Source: an uncultured Xylophilus sp. (lineage in GTDB: Bacteria > Pseudomonadota > Gammaproteobacteria > Burkholderiales > Burkholderiaceae_C). From it: a stretch of 55,150 nucleotides of DNA. Position numbers and translations under genes: made by a program. The DNA is taken from NCBI GenBank assembly GCA_913776965.1, contig CAJYQL010000007.1:1-55150 (forward strand), read 5' to 3'. The notes beneath the pieces were generated by a model that searched no databases, was not told the origin of the DNA, and was given only the letters and a program-made list of their open reading frames with translations. Positions within the stretch are counted from its first letter, which is position 1, and every line of letters begins with the position of its first letter. Below, piece after piece: positions 8,868 through 20,816 of this stretch.

Positions 8868-10538
8868 ATGCGACAGAACCTTCCCGTCACCCAGCGCGAG
8901 TATCCGTTTCCCTCGGGCAGCACCCTGGTGTCCACCACCGACGTGAAGGGCCGCATCCTCTACTGCAATCCGCTGTTCATCGAGGTCAGCGGCTTCACCA
9001 AGGAACAGCTGCTCGGGCAGCCCCACAACATCATCCGGCACCCGGACATGCCGTCCGAAGCCTTCCGCGACATGTGGGAGACGATCGCGGCCGGCAAGCC
9101 CTGGTCGGCTCCGGTAAAGAACCGGCGGGCCAACGGCGACCACTACTGGGTCATGGCCAACGCGACGCCGCTGCTGGACGAACACGGCACGCCCACCGGC
9201 TACATGTCCGTCCGCACAGAGGCAACGCGCGAACAGATCGACAGCGCCGAGAAGCTCTATGCCCGGATGCGCGACGAAGCGGCGCGGGGCCGGCAGACGC
9301 TGGTCCTGCGCGAAGGCCGGCTGGTGCAGCAGACGCTGGCGGGCCGGTTCGCCGAAGCGGCACGGCTGGGCCTGTCGGCCAAGCTGCTCGCGGTGCTGTG
9401 CGCGATGCTGCTCGTCGTGTCGCTCGGCGTCGGGCTGGCCGCCCGGCACGGTGGCCCGGGGGCTTTCGGCGTGGCGGGTGCGGTGGTGCTCGCGGTGTTG
9501 GTGGGCGGATGGCGCCTGCTGGCGCACATGCTGGTCGCGCCGCTGGGCGCGGTCGTGCAGTCTGCCAACCGGCTGGCCGCCGGCGACCTGACCCGCACCA
9601 CGAGCAGCCGCCGCAGCGACGACCTGGGCCGGCTGGACCGCGCGTTGGGGCAGCTCGGCGTCAACCTGTTCTCCGTCGTGCGGGACGCCCGCGACCAGAG
9701 CCGCGAGATGCTGCACGGCGCCCGCGAGATCGCGCAGGGCAACGGCGACCTGTCGCAGCGCACCGAGTCGCAGGCCAGCAGCCTGCAGCAGACGGCCGCC
9801 GCGGTGGAGCAGATGACCGGCGCCGTCCAGCAGACCTCGGACAACGCCGCGCAGGCCGCAGCGCTCGCCCGCGACGCCCGCGACATGGCCCGGCAGGGCG
9901 ACACCGCCGTCCAGGAACTGGCGACGACGATGCAGGACATCCAGGCCGCCTCCGCCCGCGTGGGCGAGATCACCGAAGTGATCGACAGCATCGCCTTCCA
10001 GACCAACATCCTGGCGCTGAACGCCGCGGTGGAAGCCGCCCGCGCCGGCGAACAGGGGCGCGGCTTCGCCGTCGTCGCCGCCGAGGTCCGCACCCTGGCG
10101 CAGCGCACGTCCACCGCCGCCAAGGAGATCAAGGGTTTGATCGACACCGCCATCGGCACCATCGCCACCGGCCAGAGCAAGACCGGCGCGGCGCAGAAGA
10201 CGATGACGCAGACCGTCGACGGCGTGAACCGGGTGACCGCGCTGGTCCAGGAGATCAGCGCGGCGGCGTCGGAACAGCTGACCGGCATTTCGCAGATCAA
10301 CGCCGCGGTGGCGCAGCTGGACACCATCACCCAGCAGAACGCCGCGCTGGTCGAGCAGATGGCCGCCTCCGCGCAGGCCCTGACCGCGACGGCCGGAGCG
10401 GTGAACGAGAGCGTGCAGGTGTTCCGGGTGGACGGGGATGCCGGGGCGGCGGGGGATGCGGTGGCGCTGCGGAAGGCTGCGAAGGGGGCGCCGCAGGGGA
10501 TGTCGGGTCGGATGCTGCAAGGGGAAGTCACGGCCTGA
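8868..10538 (+). CDS. Aer-like PAS-domain methyl-accepting chemotaxis protein
   Basis: 556-residue chemoreceptor. An Aer-type PAS domain at about 15-125 ([29 protein letters not shown]) suggests cytoplasmic redox or oxygen sensing. A hydrophobic hairpin (about 165-215) follows with almost no periplasmic loop, then a HAMP-like region and a long coiled-coil signalling domain. The conserved tip [19 protein letters not shown] and [18 protein letters not shown] lies near residues 375-410. No C-terminal methyltransferase-docking pentapeptide is visible. The ATG at 8868 has a CAGGAG ribosome site eight bases upstream. No che genes are nearby. Confidence 0.93.
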   Translation: MRQNLPVTQREYPFPSGSTLVSTTDVKGRILYCNPLFIEVSGFTKEQLLGQPHNIIRHPDMPSEAFRDMWETIAAGKPWSAPVKNRRANGDHYWVMANATPLLDEHGTPTGYMSVRTEATREQIDSAEKLYARMRDEAARGRQTLVLREGRLVQQTLAGRFAEAARLGLSAKLLAVLCAMLLVVSLGVGLAARHGGPGAFGVAGAVVLAVLVGGWRLLAHMLVAPLGAVVQSANRLAAGDLTRTTSSRRSDDLGRLDRALGQLGVNLFSVVRDARDQSREMLHGAREIAQGNGDLSQRTESQASSLQQTAAAVEQMTGAVQQTSDNAAQAAALARDARDMARQGDTAVQELATTMQDIQAASARVGEITEVIDSIAFQTNILALNAAVEAARAGEQGRGFAVVAAEVRTLAQRTSTAAKEIKGLIDTAIGTIATGQSKTGAAQKTMTQTVDGVNRVTALVQEISAAASEQLTGISQINAAVAQLDTITQQNAALVEQMAASAQALTATAGAVNESVQVFRVDGDAGAAGDAVALRKAAKGAPQGMSGRMLQGEVTA

Positions 10539-10568
10539 TGCGATTTGCGCAGCGAGCGAGCGGCGCTT

Positions 10569-11774
10569 TCAGTCCGCTTCCGCCTCCGGCCAAAGATGGG
10601 GGAAGTAGAAGCGCAACGCATGCTGCGGCACACCGAAGCGCAGCCGGCCGTAAGGTGAGTCAGCCACCACCAGCCCCCGCCTGAGCAATGCACTGATCTG
10701 CGCCGTAGCCAGCCGGTCGCCGAGACCCAGCAACGTCTTGAATTCGCCGCGCTCCAGCTCCAGCCGGCTCAGCCAGAGGTAATGCAGCGCGCGCAGCGAT
10801 TCCGTCCGTACGCCCTGGCGTACAACGTTCTCTTCGTAGGCCAGACAGGCGGCGATGCGCTCCTGCATGCCGGCCATGTCGAGCAGCCCCGCCATGAAGC
10901 GCACCTGGTCCCGGCACAGTGACAGCACGTAGCCGATCCAGTCCACCAAGGCCGCTTCCGACAGCTGTCCGCGCCCGTCCAGGTCGCCCCGCCTCGGGTT
11001 GTCGGCATCGGCCAGCAGTTGGTAATAGCGCTGCTGGGTGCGGGCGAAGCCGCGCAGCGGCGACCACAAGCCATTGGTCAGGCCCTCCGCGCCCAGCGCC
11101 AGGTAGGTGTGCAGCCGCGCCACCCGGCCATAGCCATCCTGGAAAGGATAGATCCACGCCAGCCGGTGGTGCGACGCCGCGATCGCCACCAGCCGCAACT
11201 CGCCGCGCCGCACGCCGCCATAGAAGCTGCTCCAACGCTGCAGTAGTGCGCCCAACGCCGCATGGGCCGGCGCAGCATGGATGCCGACGCTCACCTCGCG
11301 GTCGCGCAATGCGCCCGGCGCCAGCGGCTGACCATCCTCCATCACGCGGTCGGCCGCATCGAGCCGCGCGAACAGGTCCTGGTGGATGTCGCGCACCATC
11401 TGCGGCGACCAGACCTCGGCGTCGGACCACTGCGGCCAGCGTTGCTCCAGTTCCGCCTCGGTCGCCATGTGCGCCAGGGCCAACCGCTGGCGACGTGCCT
11501 CGTCGGCATTGGACGAGTAGTCGTCGCTCAACGCCCGCTTGATGTCGCGCGGCAGTGTGTGCTGGCCCTCGATGCGGTTGCTGTAATAGGAGTTCATCGC
11601 CCGCAGCAGCTGGCGCAGTTCCAGCGGTGCGCCGGCGGCCTGCAGAGCGAGCGCCTCGCGCTGCAGGTCATGGGCCTGCTCCAGCAGCGGGCGCAGGCGA
11701 TGTTCGCCCGGCAGCAGCGGCTCCATGTCCGCGGGATCGTCGTAGAGCCGGAATTTTTGCGACTTTTCTGCCAT
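10569..11774 (-). CDS. Fic-domain protein with substituted catalytic motif
   Basis: 401-residue Fic-family protein. Active members AMPylate target proteins. An inhibitory-helix motif (SNRIEG, 65-70, matching S/T-x-x-x-E-G/N) lies upstream of the Fic core, so it looks like a class II Fic. The core reads YPFQDGYGRVAR (209-220) where the family consensus is HPFx(D/E)GNGRxxR. The catalytic histidine is Tyr209 and the asparagine is Tyr215, each one base change away from the consensus codon. A winged-helix-like C-terminus follows. AMPylation is therefore doubtful; it may be inactive, altered or regulatory. The ATG at 11774 is chosen; an in-frame TTG at 11780 is possible. Confidence 0.85.
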   Translation of the reverse strand: MAEKSQKFRLYDDPADMEPLLPGEHRLRPLLEQAHDLQREALALQAAGAPLELRQLLRAMNSYYSNRIEGQHTLPRDIKRALSDDYSSNADEARRQRLALAHMATEAELEQRWPQWSDAEVWSPQMVRDIHQDLFARLDAADRVMEDGQPLAPGALRDREVSVGIHAAPAHAALGALLQRWSSFYGGVRRGELRLVAIAASHHRLAWIYPFQDGYGRVARLHTYLALGAEGLTNGLWSPLRGFARTQQRYYQLLADADNPRRGDLDGRGQLSEAALVDWIGYVLSLCRDQVRFMAGLLDMAGMQERIAACLAYEENVVRQGVRTESLRALHYLWLSRLELERGEFKTLLGLGDRLATAQISALLRRGLVVADSPYGRLRFGVPQHALRFYFPHLWPEAEAD

Positions 11775-11984
11775 CTCCAAGTCTATGTGCTTAAAGATAA
11801 AAACATGGTTTCTGCGACATTTTTTGCGACTTTACGGTATGTCGGTAGAGCGGCACTGCGCCGGTCGTGTCCAGTGCTCTCTTGGTTCACCTCCCTTGCA
11901 CCACCGAACTGTGGGATTAGTTCAACCACCGAGGGGGGTACCAGTTGCTCACGGGCAGAACCATGCCAGCATCCACGATCTGCG
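11775..11984. other. Intergenic region upstream of fic
   Basis: AT-richer stretch holding the likely fic promoter. A 13-bp sequence TTTTTGCGACTTT occurs at 11821-11833 and again at 11754-11766 inside the first fic codons. Further right, GGGGGGTACCAGTTGC (11933-11948) resembles a sequence at 16784-16800 on the far side of the low-GC island. No gene is seen here. Confidence 0.4.
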
Positions 11985-12096
11985 GCGTGTTAGCTAGGCC
12001 GTAGAGCTTGGGCGGAAAAGCGGTTAGGCACAGGATAGGTCGAACCGGCGGATGCCGGCCGGGGGCCGGAGCGGAGCTGGACGAGGGTGGACAGGG
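11985..12096 (-). pseudogene. Remnant of the 5' end of an LRR-kinase gene
   Basis: Read on the minus strand, this stretch aligns with the first about 37 codons of the LRR kinase gene at 2573-4036 (forward coordinates about 3932-4036), with clear identity over most positions plus small indels. Shared blocks include GGCCGGCATCCGCCGG and TCTACGGCCT. The indels break the frame and a TAA appears. The similarity stops abruptly at 11985; the rest of the kinase is absent. It probably reflects an old duplication with loss of the gene body. Confidence 0.75.
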
Positions 12097-12169
12097 GCGG
12101 ACATGGCAAATGCGTCAGGCGCCAACGCCCTACCGCGGCCCCTACACTGCGCGCCAGGAGGAATTGGCG

Positions 12170-12862
12170 ATGGGTTTGATAGACCGCGACTACATGCGTG
12201 AACGCCGGCCGGAAGACATTAATTTCCGCCCGCCACGCCGCCGGCCGTTGTCTGCTTGGGCGATCACCCTGATCTGCTGTGCCGTGCTTGCAGGTTTGTA
12301 CCGCGCTGCCGACGTATACCTGGAACACCGTGCTGCGCAGGAAGATGCGCGCCGTCGTGCCCAAGCCGCCGCAGCGGCTGCCGCCAGCCGCACAGAGCCA
12401 GCCGCGATACGTCGTCCCAATTCCGACTATTTTCCCGGCGCGCCCGACCATCCAGCTACCGGCTCTGTCGCCCCGACAGCGATACGTCCGCCTCCTGCAG
12501 TGACAGTCAGCAAATGCGTGGATGCACGTGGCCGCACTGCCTATTCCGACGGCCCCTGCGCCACCGGAGAGCGCGCATCGCGCGTGGAGGCCCGGCGCGA
12601 CATCAATGTGGCAGACGCAGAGCCGGTGCCGCTGGCGCAACAACGGTCGACCTATGCCAACGCGCAACCCGCTGGAGCCCTGTTTCCGATGGGTGCTGCC
12701 CAGCCCTACGCTTACGACCCACGCGTTACCTGCGCCGCGCTGGACCAAGCCATCGCCGCCTATGACGCTCAAGCACGGCAGCCGCAGAGTGCGCCGATGC
12801 AGGACTGGATCAGTGCACGTCGCAAGGAAGCGCGGGATCAGCAGTTCCGGCTGAAATGTTGA
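12170..12862 (+). CDS. Membrane-anchored DUF4124-like protein
   Basis: 230-residue protein of unknown function. A basic N-terminus (RPPRRRPLSAW) is followed by one membrane segment (about 28-50), an Ala/Arg-rich coiled stretch and a short motif VSKCVDARGRTAYSDGPC (113-130). That motif resembles the DUF4124 core, which is often found on periplasmic proteins of Burkholderiales. The C-terminus ends in Cys. The ATG at 12170 has a strong AGGAGG ribosome site; the open frame continues upstream through the kinase remnant, which is not coding. It converges with the ABC operon, 28 bases apart. Confidence 0.75.
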   Translation: MGLIDRDYMRERRPEDINFRPPRRRPLSAWAITLICCAVLAGLYRAADVYLEHRAAQEDARRRAQAAAAAAASRTEPAAIRRPNSDYFPGAPDHPATGSVAPTAIRPPPAVTVSKCVDARGRTAYSDGPCATGERASRVEARRDINVADAEPVPLAQQRSTYANAQPAGALFPMGAAQPYAYDPRVTCAALDQAIAAYDAQARQPQSAPMQDWISARRKEARDQQFRLKC

Positions 12863-12890
12863 TTGCGTCGCTTGGCCGGATTTGCTCCGT

Positions 12891-14948
12891 TCAAGAGGCC
12901 AAGGGTTGAATGACCTTGCCTTCCCATTGGATCAGCTGGAATTCCAGTCCAGAGGTTGCTTCCTTGAATACCGATTCGTTCTCGTCGAACGATGCCGCAA
13001 CGATGGCTTGAAGCCCTCGCTGCGCAATCAGCAGCTGAAGCAGCGCACGCTGACTGGCGGAGCGCATTGAATGTTGACCCGGCTCATCCATCAGCAGAAG
13101 CCCAGGGTGTTGCCCTTCGAACCCACGGGTCGCAGACGTTTGGTATAGGGCCAGCAGGTAGCTCCAGATGAGGCGGACGAAGTCGCTCGCGCTCGAGTCC
13201 GCGGTGAGGCTAGTCTGCATCTTCGGGCGAAGAATCTCGCGCAGCTCTAACTCAGAGAGAATGGGGGTCAGCGTGTCTAGGCTGATGCGGATGTCAGCAA
13301 TCTCTGCGCTCTCATATCCGAACGAACTAGCGTTGGCTCTGAAGTTCTTCTCGAAGAGAGAAATTCTCGACACGTCGGCATCGCTGTAGGCCTCTTTTGG
13401 AAGCGCGCGCCGGTTGGCTTGGTTTGCGGCCAGACGATCGGCAATCTCCCCGAAGGTAGCTATGAGGGCAGCCGCCTGCGCGTCGAATGCTTGCAAGTTC
13501 GACAGCTCAAGTTCGATCTGAATCTGGCGGCGGACAATGGCGCGAGATTCAGCTACGCCGGTGCTCACGTCGCCGCGCAGAGAGTTACGGTAGTCATGAG
13601 TTGCTGCCAGGCGGGCAGCTACATCGGCGACGGTAATCTCAGACTGACGAATCTCCTCTACTGCCCCATTGATCTGGTTCTGCAGCATCTTCCGCTGACT
13701 GTCGAGATAGGCGATGTTGGTGTTCAGGTCCATCTGTGGACCCGTCACGATGCCCAGCAGCAGCGTGTCGTCGACTGCTTGATGGCAGGTTGGGCAATGG
13801 TCCGTTGCGACCTCGACCTCCATCTGAGCGCCAAGATTCCGCAGTTTTAGAGCCGTTTTGTTTCGCTCCAGGTCCTCACTGGCTTCGGCTAGAAGGAGGC
13901 GCAGCTCATCCAGCGCAGCCTTCTGAAGCGTCAGATTCGTAGTCGCACGTTCATGCAGCACGCTGAGCCGCTGCAGTTCAGACGAGGCAACCTCGAGTTC
14001 GTGGAGAGCCTCTGCGCCGGAGGCCTTTCCGTATGCCTCTGCCTTCGCTCCCAGCGTACTGTGTTCAGCGCGAAGGTGGCTGACTTGGTCCACCAGGGAG
14101 GTCTTGGTCTTGCCATCGGACTTCACGAGCAGGACGGTCGTGGGGTCGAACATCGAGACCGGCGTGGCAGACAGGCCTTCAATGACAATGCCGTTTGCAG
14201 TTGCGGCCTGCCGCAGAGTGTCGTAGGCCTTGCGCCAATCCGAGTCAATCGCCAGGGAATCGGCATCGAGTTCTGCTCGTTTGGCCTGTCGCTCGAACAC
14301 TCCCAAGCCCAGCAAGAACTCGGTGACCCTAATACGCGCGTCACGAATTCCGAAGAAGGGGATATTGGCGATGTAGTCAGTCCACCCGCGCTTCTGCTCC
14401 ACGGCGAGCGCCGCGAAGATCGTTTGCAGATACAGCTTGGCCATACCGCCATTCGTCGTTGGGACTTGAGGCAGTTGGTAGCCCATGAACCCTTCAAGGA
14501 ACTGGAAATAGCCCTCCTGCTTCTGGGCGCTACCAGGGTCAAAGAGGTAGGTCGGCCGCGGTGTACCGAGCTCGGTGCCCTCCGTGAGATGGGCACCCTC
14601 GAAAACTTCCACAAGCTTCGACTGGCGGACGGAATCACGGATTGCCCGACGCAGCGTAACGCTGCGCCCAGAGGCATTTTCCAGCTCGACAAGAACCTCG
14701 GAGCTCTCCACGGTGACGCGACTTTCGCCTTGTACGAAATACTCTTTGACCGCGTAGGGCAGAACCTTTTCACCTTTGCCGCCGATGAGCTCTTCCATAC
14801 CCAAGCCGTAGATGAGGGTGTTGTAGAACGTGCTCTTGCCGCTCGAGTTGCTACCCCGAATAACTGTCAGGCCACGGCTAAATTCAAACTTGAACCCGAA
14901 CTTTCCTTGGGAAGCCGTGATTCTTAGTGTTACGGCTCTGATCTTCAT
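12891..14948 (-). CDS. SMC/Rad50-like ATPase of an ABC-three-component (Lamassu-like) system
   Basis: 685-residue ATPase, third gene of the operon. The Walker A motif is GSNSSGKST (32-40). A coiled-coil arm follows with a Rad50-style zinc-hook pair in DHCPTCHQ (C385, C388). The second arm leads to an ATPase lobe with Walker B LLLMDE (617-622), a DEPGQH D-loop and IVAASFDE. No canonical LSGGQ signature is present; SSASDFVR precedes Walker B where it should lie. These features match LmuB/ABC-3C ATPases, which sense DNA ends or phage replication intermediates. The ATG at 14948 overlaps the previous stop (ATGA) and has a GGGAG ribosome site. Visibly lower GC than its neighbours. Confidence 0.85.
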   Translation of the reverse strand: MKIRAVTLRITASQGKFGFKFEFSRGLTVIRGSNSSGKSTFYNTLIYGLGMEELIGGKGEKVLPYAVKEYFVQGESRVTVESSEVLVELENASGRSVTLRRAIRDSVRQSKLVEVFEGAHLTEGTELGTPRPTYLFDPGSAQKQEGYFQFLEGFMGYQLPQVPTTNGGMAKLYLQTIFAALAVEQKRGWTDYIANIPFFGIRDARIRVTEFLLGLGVFERQAKRAELDADSLAIDSDWRKAYDTLRQAATANGIVIEGLSATPVSMFDPTTVLLVKSDGKTKTSLVDQVSHLRAEHSTLGAKAEAYGKASGAEALHELEVASSELQRLSVLHERATTNLTLQKAALDELRLLLAEASEDLERNKTALKLRNLGAQMEVEVATDHCPTCHQAVDDTLLLGIVTGPQMDLNTNIAYLDSQRKMLQNQINGAVEEIRQSEITVADVAARLAATHDYRNSLRGDVSTGVAESRAIVRRQIQIELELSNLQAFDAQAAALIATFGEIADRLAANQANRRALPKEAYSDADVSRISLFEKNFRANASSFGYESAEIADIRISLDTLTPILSELELREILRPKMQTSLTADSSASDFVRLIWSYLLALYQTSATRGFEGQHPGLLLMDEPGQHSMRSASQRALLQLLIAQRGLQAIVAASFDENESVFKEATSGLEFQLIQWEGKVIQPLAS

Positions 14949-15418
14949 GCCGACTCCCATCCCTTCGCGACTTTCTCCACCATTCCTTCGGTGATGTCCT
15001 TACCGATCTGCGTTAAAAGCTTGCGCTCGGGTGCGAAGGCGTCGTCATCCTTGAGGACCTCGGTAATGAAGGCTCGGCCTTTTTCGGTCAATTGGTATCC
15101 GGTTGATGTTGCCTCAACCAAGTTCTCGGCCACGGCAAACCGAATGGCGATAGCGAGGGCGGGGTCGAAGCCCCACGCCGTCATTTTCAATACCTTGGCC
15201 TTTGCCGCATCAACCAGTTTCTGAATCCGTTCGGTACTCTTCAGCGCCCAGTTGAAAAGATGCAGGCGTGGCAGCGTCGACTTCCCGCCGCGAGACGAAA
15301 TTTGGAGAACCAGAAGCAGTTGCGTGATCTTGTAGAGCGGCCGGTGCTCAACCAGCACTGGAGAAGGGCGCCGGACGAAGCGCAGACGTTGAGGCTCGAC
15401 GACGGCAGCTTCAGTCAT
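14945..15418 (-). CDS. Middle component of the ABC-three-component (Lamassu-like) operon
   Basis: 157-residue small protein between the effector and ATPase genes. Its ATG at 15418 lies inside the effector's last codons (8-base overlap) behind a GAGG site, and its stop overlaps the ATPase start, so all three genes are translationally coupled. A segment around LTEKGRAFITEVLKD resembles a winged-helix C-terminal half. Size, position and likely winged-helix fold match the LmuC / ABC-3C middle component, which bridges effector and ATPase. Sequence identity to a particular middle-component family could not be tested. An in-frame GTG at 15430 is an alternative start. Confidence 0.72.
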   Translation of the reverse strand: MTEAAVVEPQRLRFVRRPSPVLVEHRPLYKITQLLLVLQISSRGGKSTLPRLHLFNWALKSTERIQKLVDAAKAKVLKMTAWGFDPALAIAIRFAVAENLVEATSTGYQLTEKGRAFITEVLKDDDAFAPERKLLTQIGKDITEGMVEKVAKGWESA

Positions 15419-16670
15419 AGTCGACCTCACAAACTGCTATCCATCTCGCGACAATAAGGCGCGCGATATGAGCCGCGCCGGTAAGGTCGATGGCCGGTGC
15501 GAGCTCGTTGACGATTCGCTCCGTCAGGCCATCCCGGATTTTCTCTGTCAGCTCCTGAGGCGTCCCCACCCATGTGTCGCACGTCTCGCCGATGTCGGCT
15601 TCATAACCATTTATGAGTCGCGCTAGCCTCGAATGGACGGTCGGTGCCGTGTCATTGATCCGCTTGAGGTGGAGCCCGTGGTCGAGGAACTCGCGCAGGG
15701 TTTTCGTGTAGAGGCGAGCGACCTTGCCCTCTAGTTTGTCTGCCGGAGAATTCGCAAGTCGCGTACGCGTCTTACGCATGACGTTCTTCTCGTAGGTCTC
15801 GGAGCTATCGGTCAACTCAGGCAAGACCGCCGGCAAGCCGCCGAAATCGAGCGCCTGGCCGACAGCAAGCTTTATCTCCTGAATCTCTGTCGCGTAGTGG
15901 TCGGCGTCATGCACCAGCACCTGGAAGTCGGACGCCAGGATCGACAGATTCCACCCGCGAACTTCGGCCTCCTTCGCTTGTGCATGCTTGATGAGGTCGT
16001 TATGGGCAATGGTCGGCGTCACCAAGTGCCAGCGCTGCACCTTGGTCACGCCCAGAATCTTCGTGAGGTCGGCTTCGTTGGTTTGAAGCTTTTTCAGATC
16101 CGTTGTTATCTTGTCGCGCTGCTTCTCATAGAGCTCTTTCGGCGGGTAGACCTTATCAGGGCAGTAGCACTGATACCCATATCCGGTGGTCTTGGTGAAG
16201 CCTTCCAAACCGTAGTCGCCGGGAGTGGCTGGGATGTGGGTGTAGCCGTCGTCCGTGAACTTGCGCTTGAAGACCAACTGGCACAGCCGCTCCCAGCTAT
16301 TCCCGTCGAATGCGCCATAGGCAGTATGGAACACGGCGGCGTAGTCGCTAGCTTTTAGCTGCGATCCGACACGGATACACCGATGCCCACCACTTTTGAC
16401 AAAAGCGGTGAGGACGTAGTCCGGCGAATGCCAATTGAAGCGTTCAGCCCTACGCGCAAGCGGTCCTCCCAGATTGCTACCGCTGCAGAAGCTGCGCCAA
16501 CATACTGCGCGGTGTGTGGTTTCCAGCCATTGTTCGATACAGATTGTTGCTTGTAAAGCGAACAGTCCCCAGGCTAGGCGTTCCGACTTGGATATGGCGG
16601 AGTACGTCTTGAGTCGGCCGAGCCTATGCGGCACCAAGGAGCCTCGTGCGGCGCTGAGTGAAGTGGCCAT
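15411..16670 (-). CDS. Nuclease-like effector of the ABC-three-component (Lamassu-like) operon
   Basis: Up to 419 residues. The middle part looks like a PD-(D/E)xK/Cap4-type nuclease: SWERLCQ (E127), GDYGLEGFT (D152, E156) and YQCYCPD (167-172). A helix with LYEKQRDKITTDLKKL follows. The usual core lysine is replaced by Tyr169 in QCY, so activity must rely on another lysine or be altered. The C-terminal about 150 residues would be the ABC-3C partner-binding region. It is the first gene of the operon and the presumed toxic component. The ATG at 16670 lies only six bases after a LexA-type box and has no ribosome site. The first about 105 residues look unlike the family, so the true start may lie further downstream, near 16330. 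Confidence 0.68.
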   Translation of the reverse strand: MATSLSAARGSLVPHRLGRLKTYSAISKSERLAWGLFALQATICIEQWLETTHRAVCWRSFCSGSNLGGPLARRAERFNWHSPDYVLTAFVKSGGHRCIRVGSQLKASDYAAVFHTAYGAFDGNSWERLCQLVFKRKFTDDGYTHIPATPGDYGLEGFTKTTGYGYQCYCPDKVYPPKELYEKQRDKITTDLKKLQTNEADLTKILGVTKVQRWHLVTPTIAHNDLIKHAQAKEAEVRGWNLSILASDFQVLVHDADHYATEIQEIKLAVGQALDFGGLPAVLPELTDSSETYEKNVMRKTRTRLANSPADKLEGKVARLYTKTLREFLDHGLHLKRINDTAPTVHSRLARLINGYEADIGETCDTWVGTPQELTEKIRDGLTERIVNELAPAIDLTGAAHIARLIVARWIAVCEVDYD

Positions 16671-16674
16671 GAAA

Positions 16675-16694
16675 TACTGTACATAAATACAGCC
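16675..16694. promoter_or_regulatory. LexA-type SOS box before the ABC/nuclease operon
   Basis: TACTGTACATAAATACAGCC holds a perfect CTGT-N8-ACAG core (16677-16692). It agrees with the E. coli LexA consensus at 16 of 20 positions, in the strand-symmetric form. It is placed directly upstream of the effector reading frame. CTGT-N8-ACAG is the known LexA motif of beta- and gammaproteobacteria. Regulation is inferred. Confidence 0.6.
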
Positions 16695-16855
16695 ATCTCT
16701 GCACGCACACCGCATTCACAGAGTCAGGACTACGGCTTACAGCACTTCGAAGTCACGAGCCATTGAACTGGCCGGCAACGCAAGGGGGTTACCAATTTGC
16801 CGGATTTCTCATCTTATAGGCCTTAGTTTCGCGTCTTACGCTAGCTTCACAGAGC

Positions 16856-20708
<3,853 letters not shown>

Positions 20709-20816
20709 GACAACCTCTTCTCCAATGCGTTCTACGAGTCTGTGCGGGTCGCGCTGTGAGCAGCGGCAAACCCTGTATTTTCGCCGCTTTCGCGGCACGG
20801 CCCCGGCGGACGCCGG

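Noticed and set aside
12008-12169. An N-terminal extension of the DUF4124-like protein
   Set aside because: This stretch overlaps the decayed LRR-kinase remnant, and a strong ribosome site precedes the ATG at 12170.
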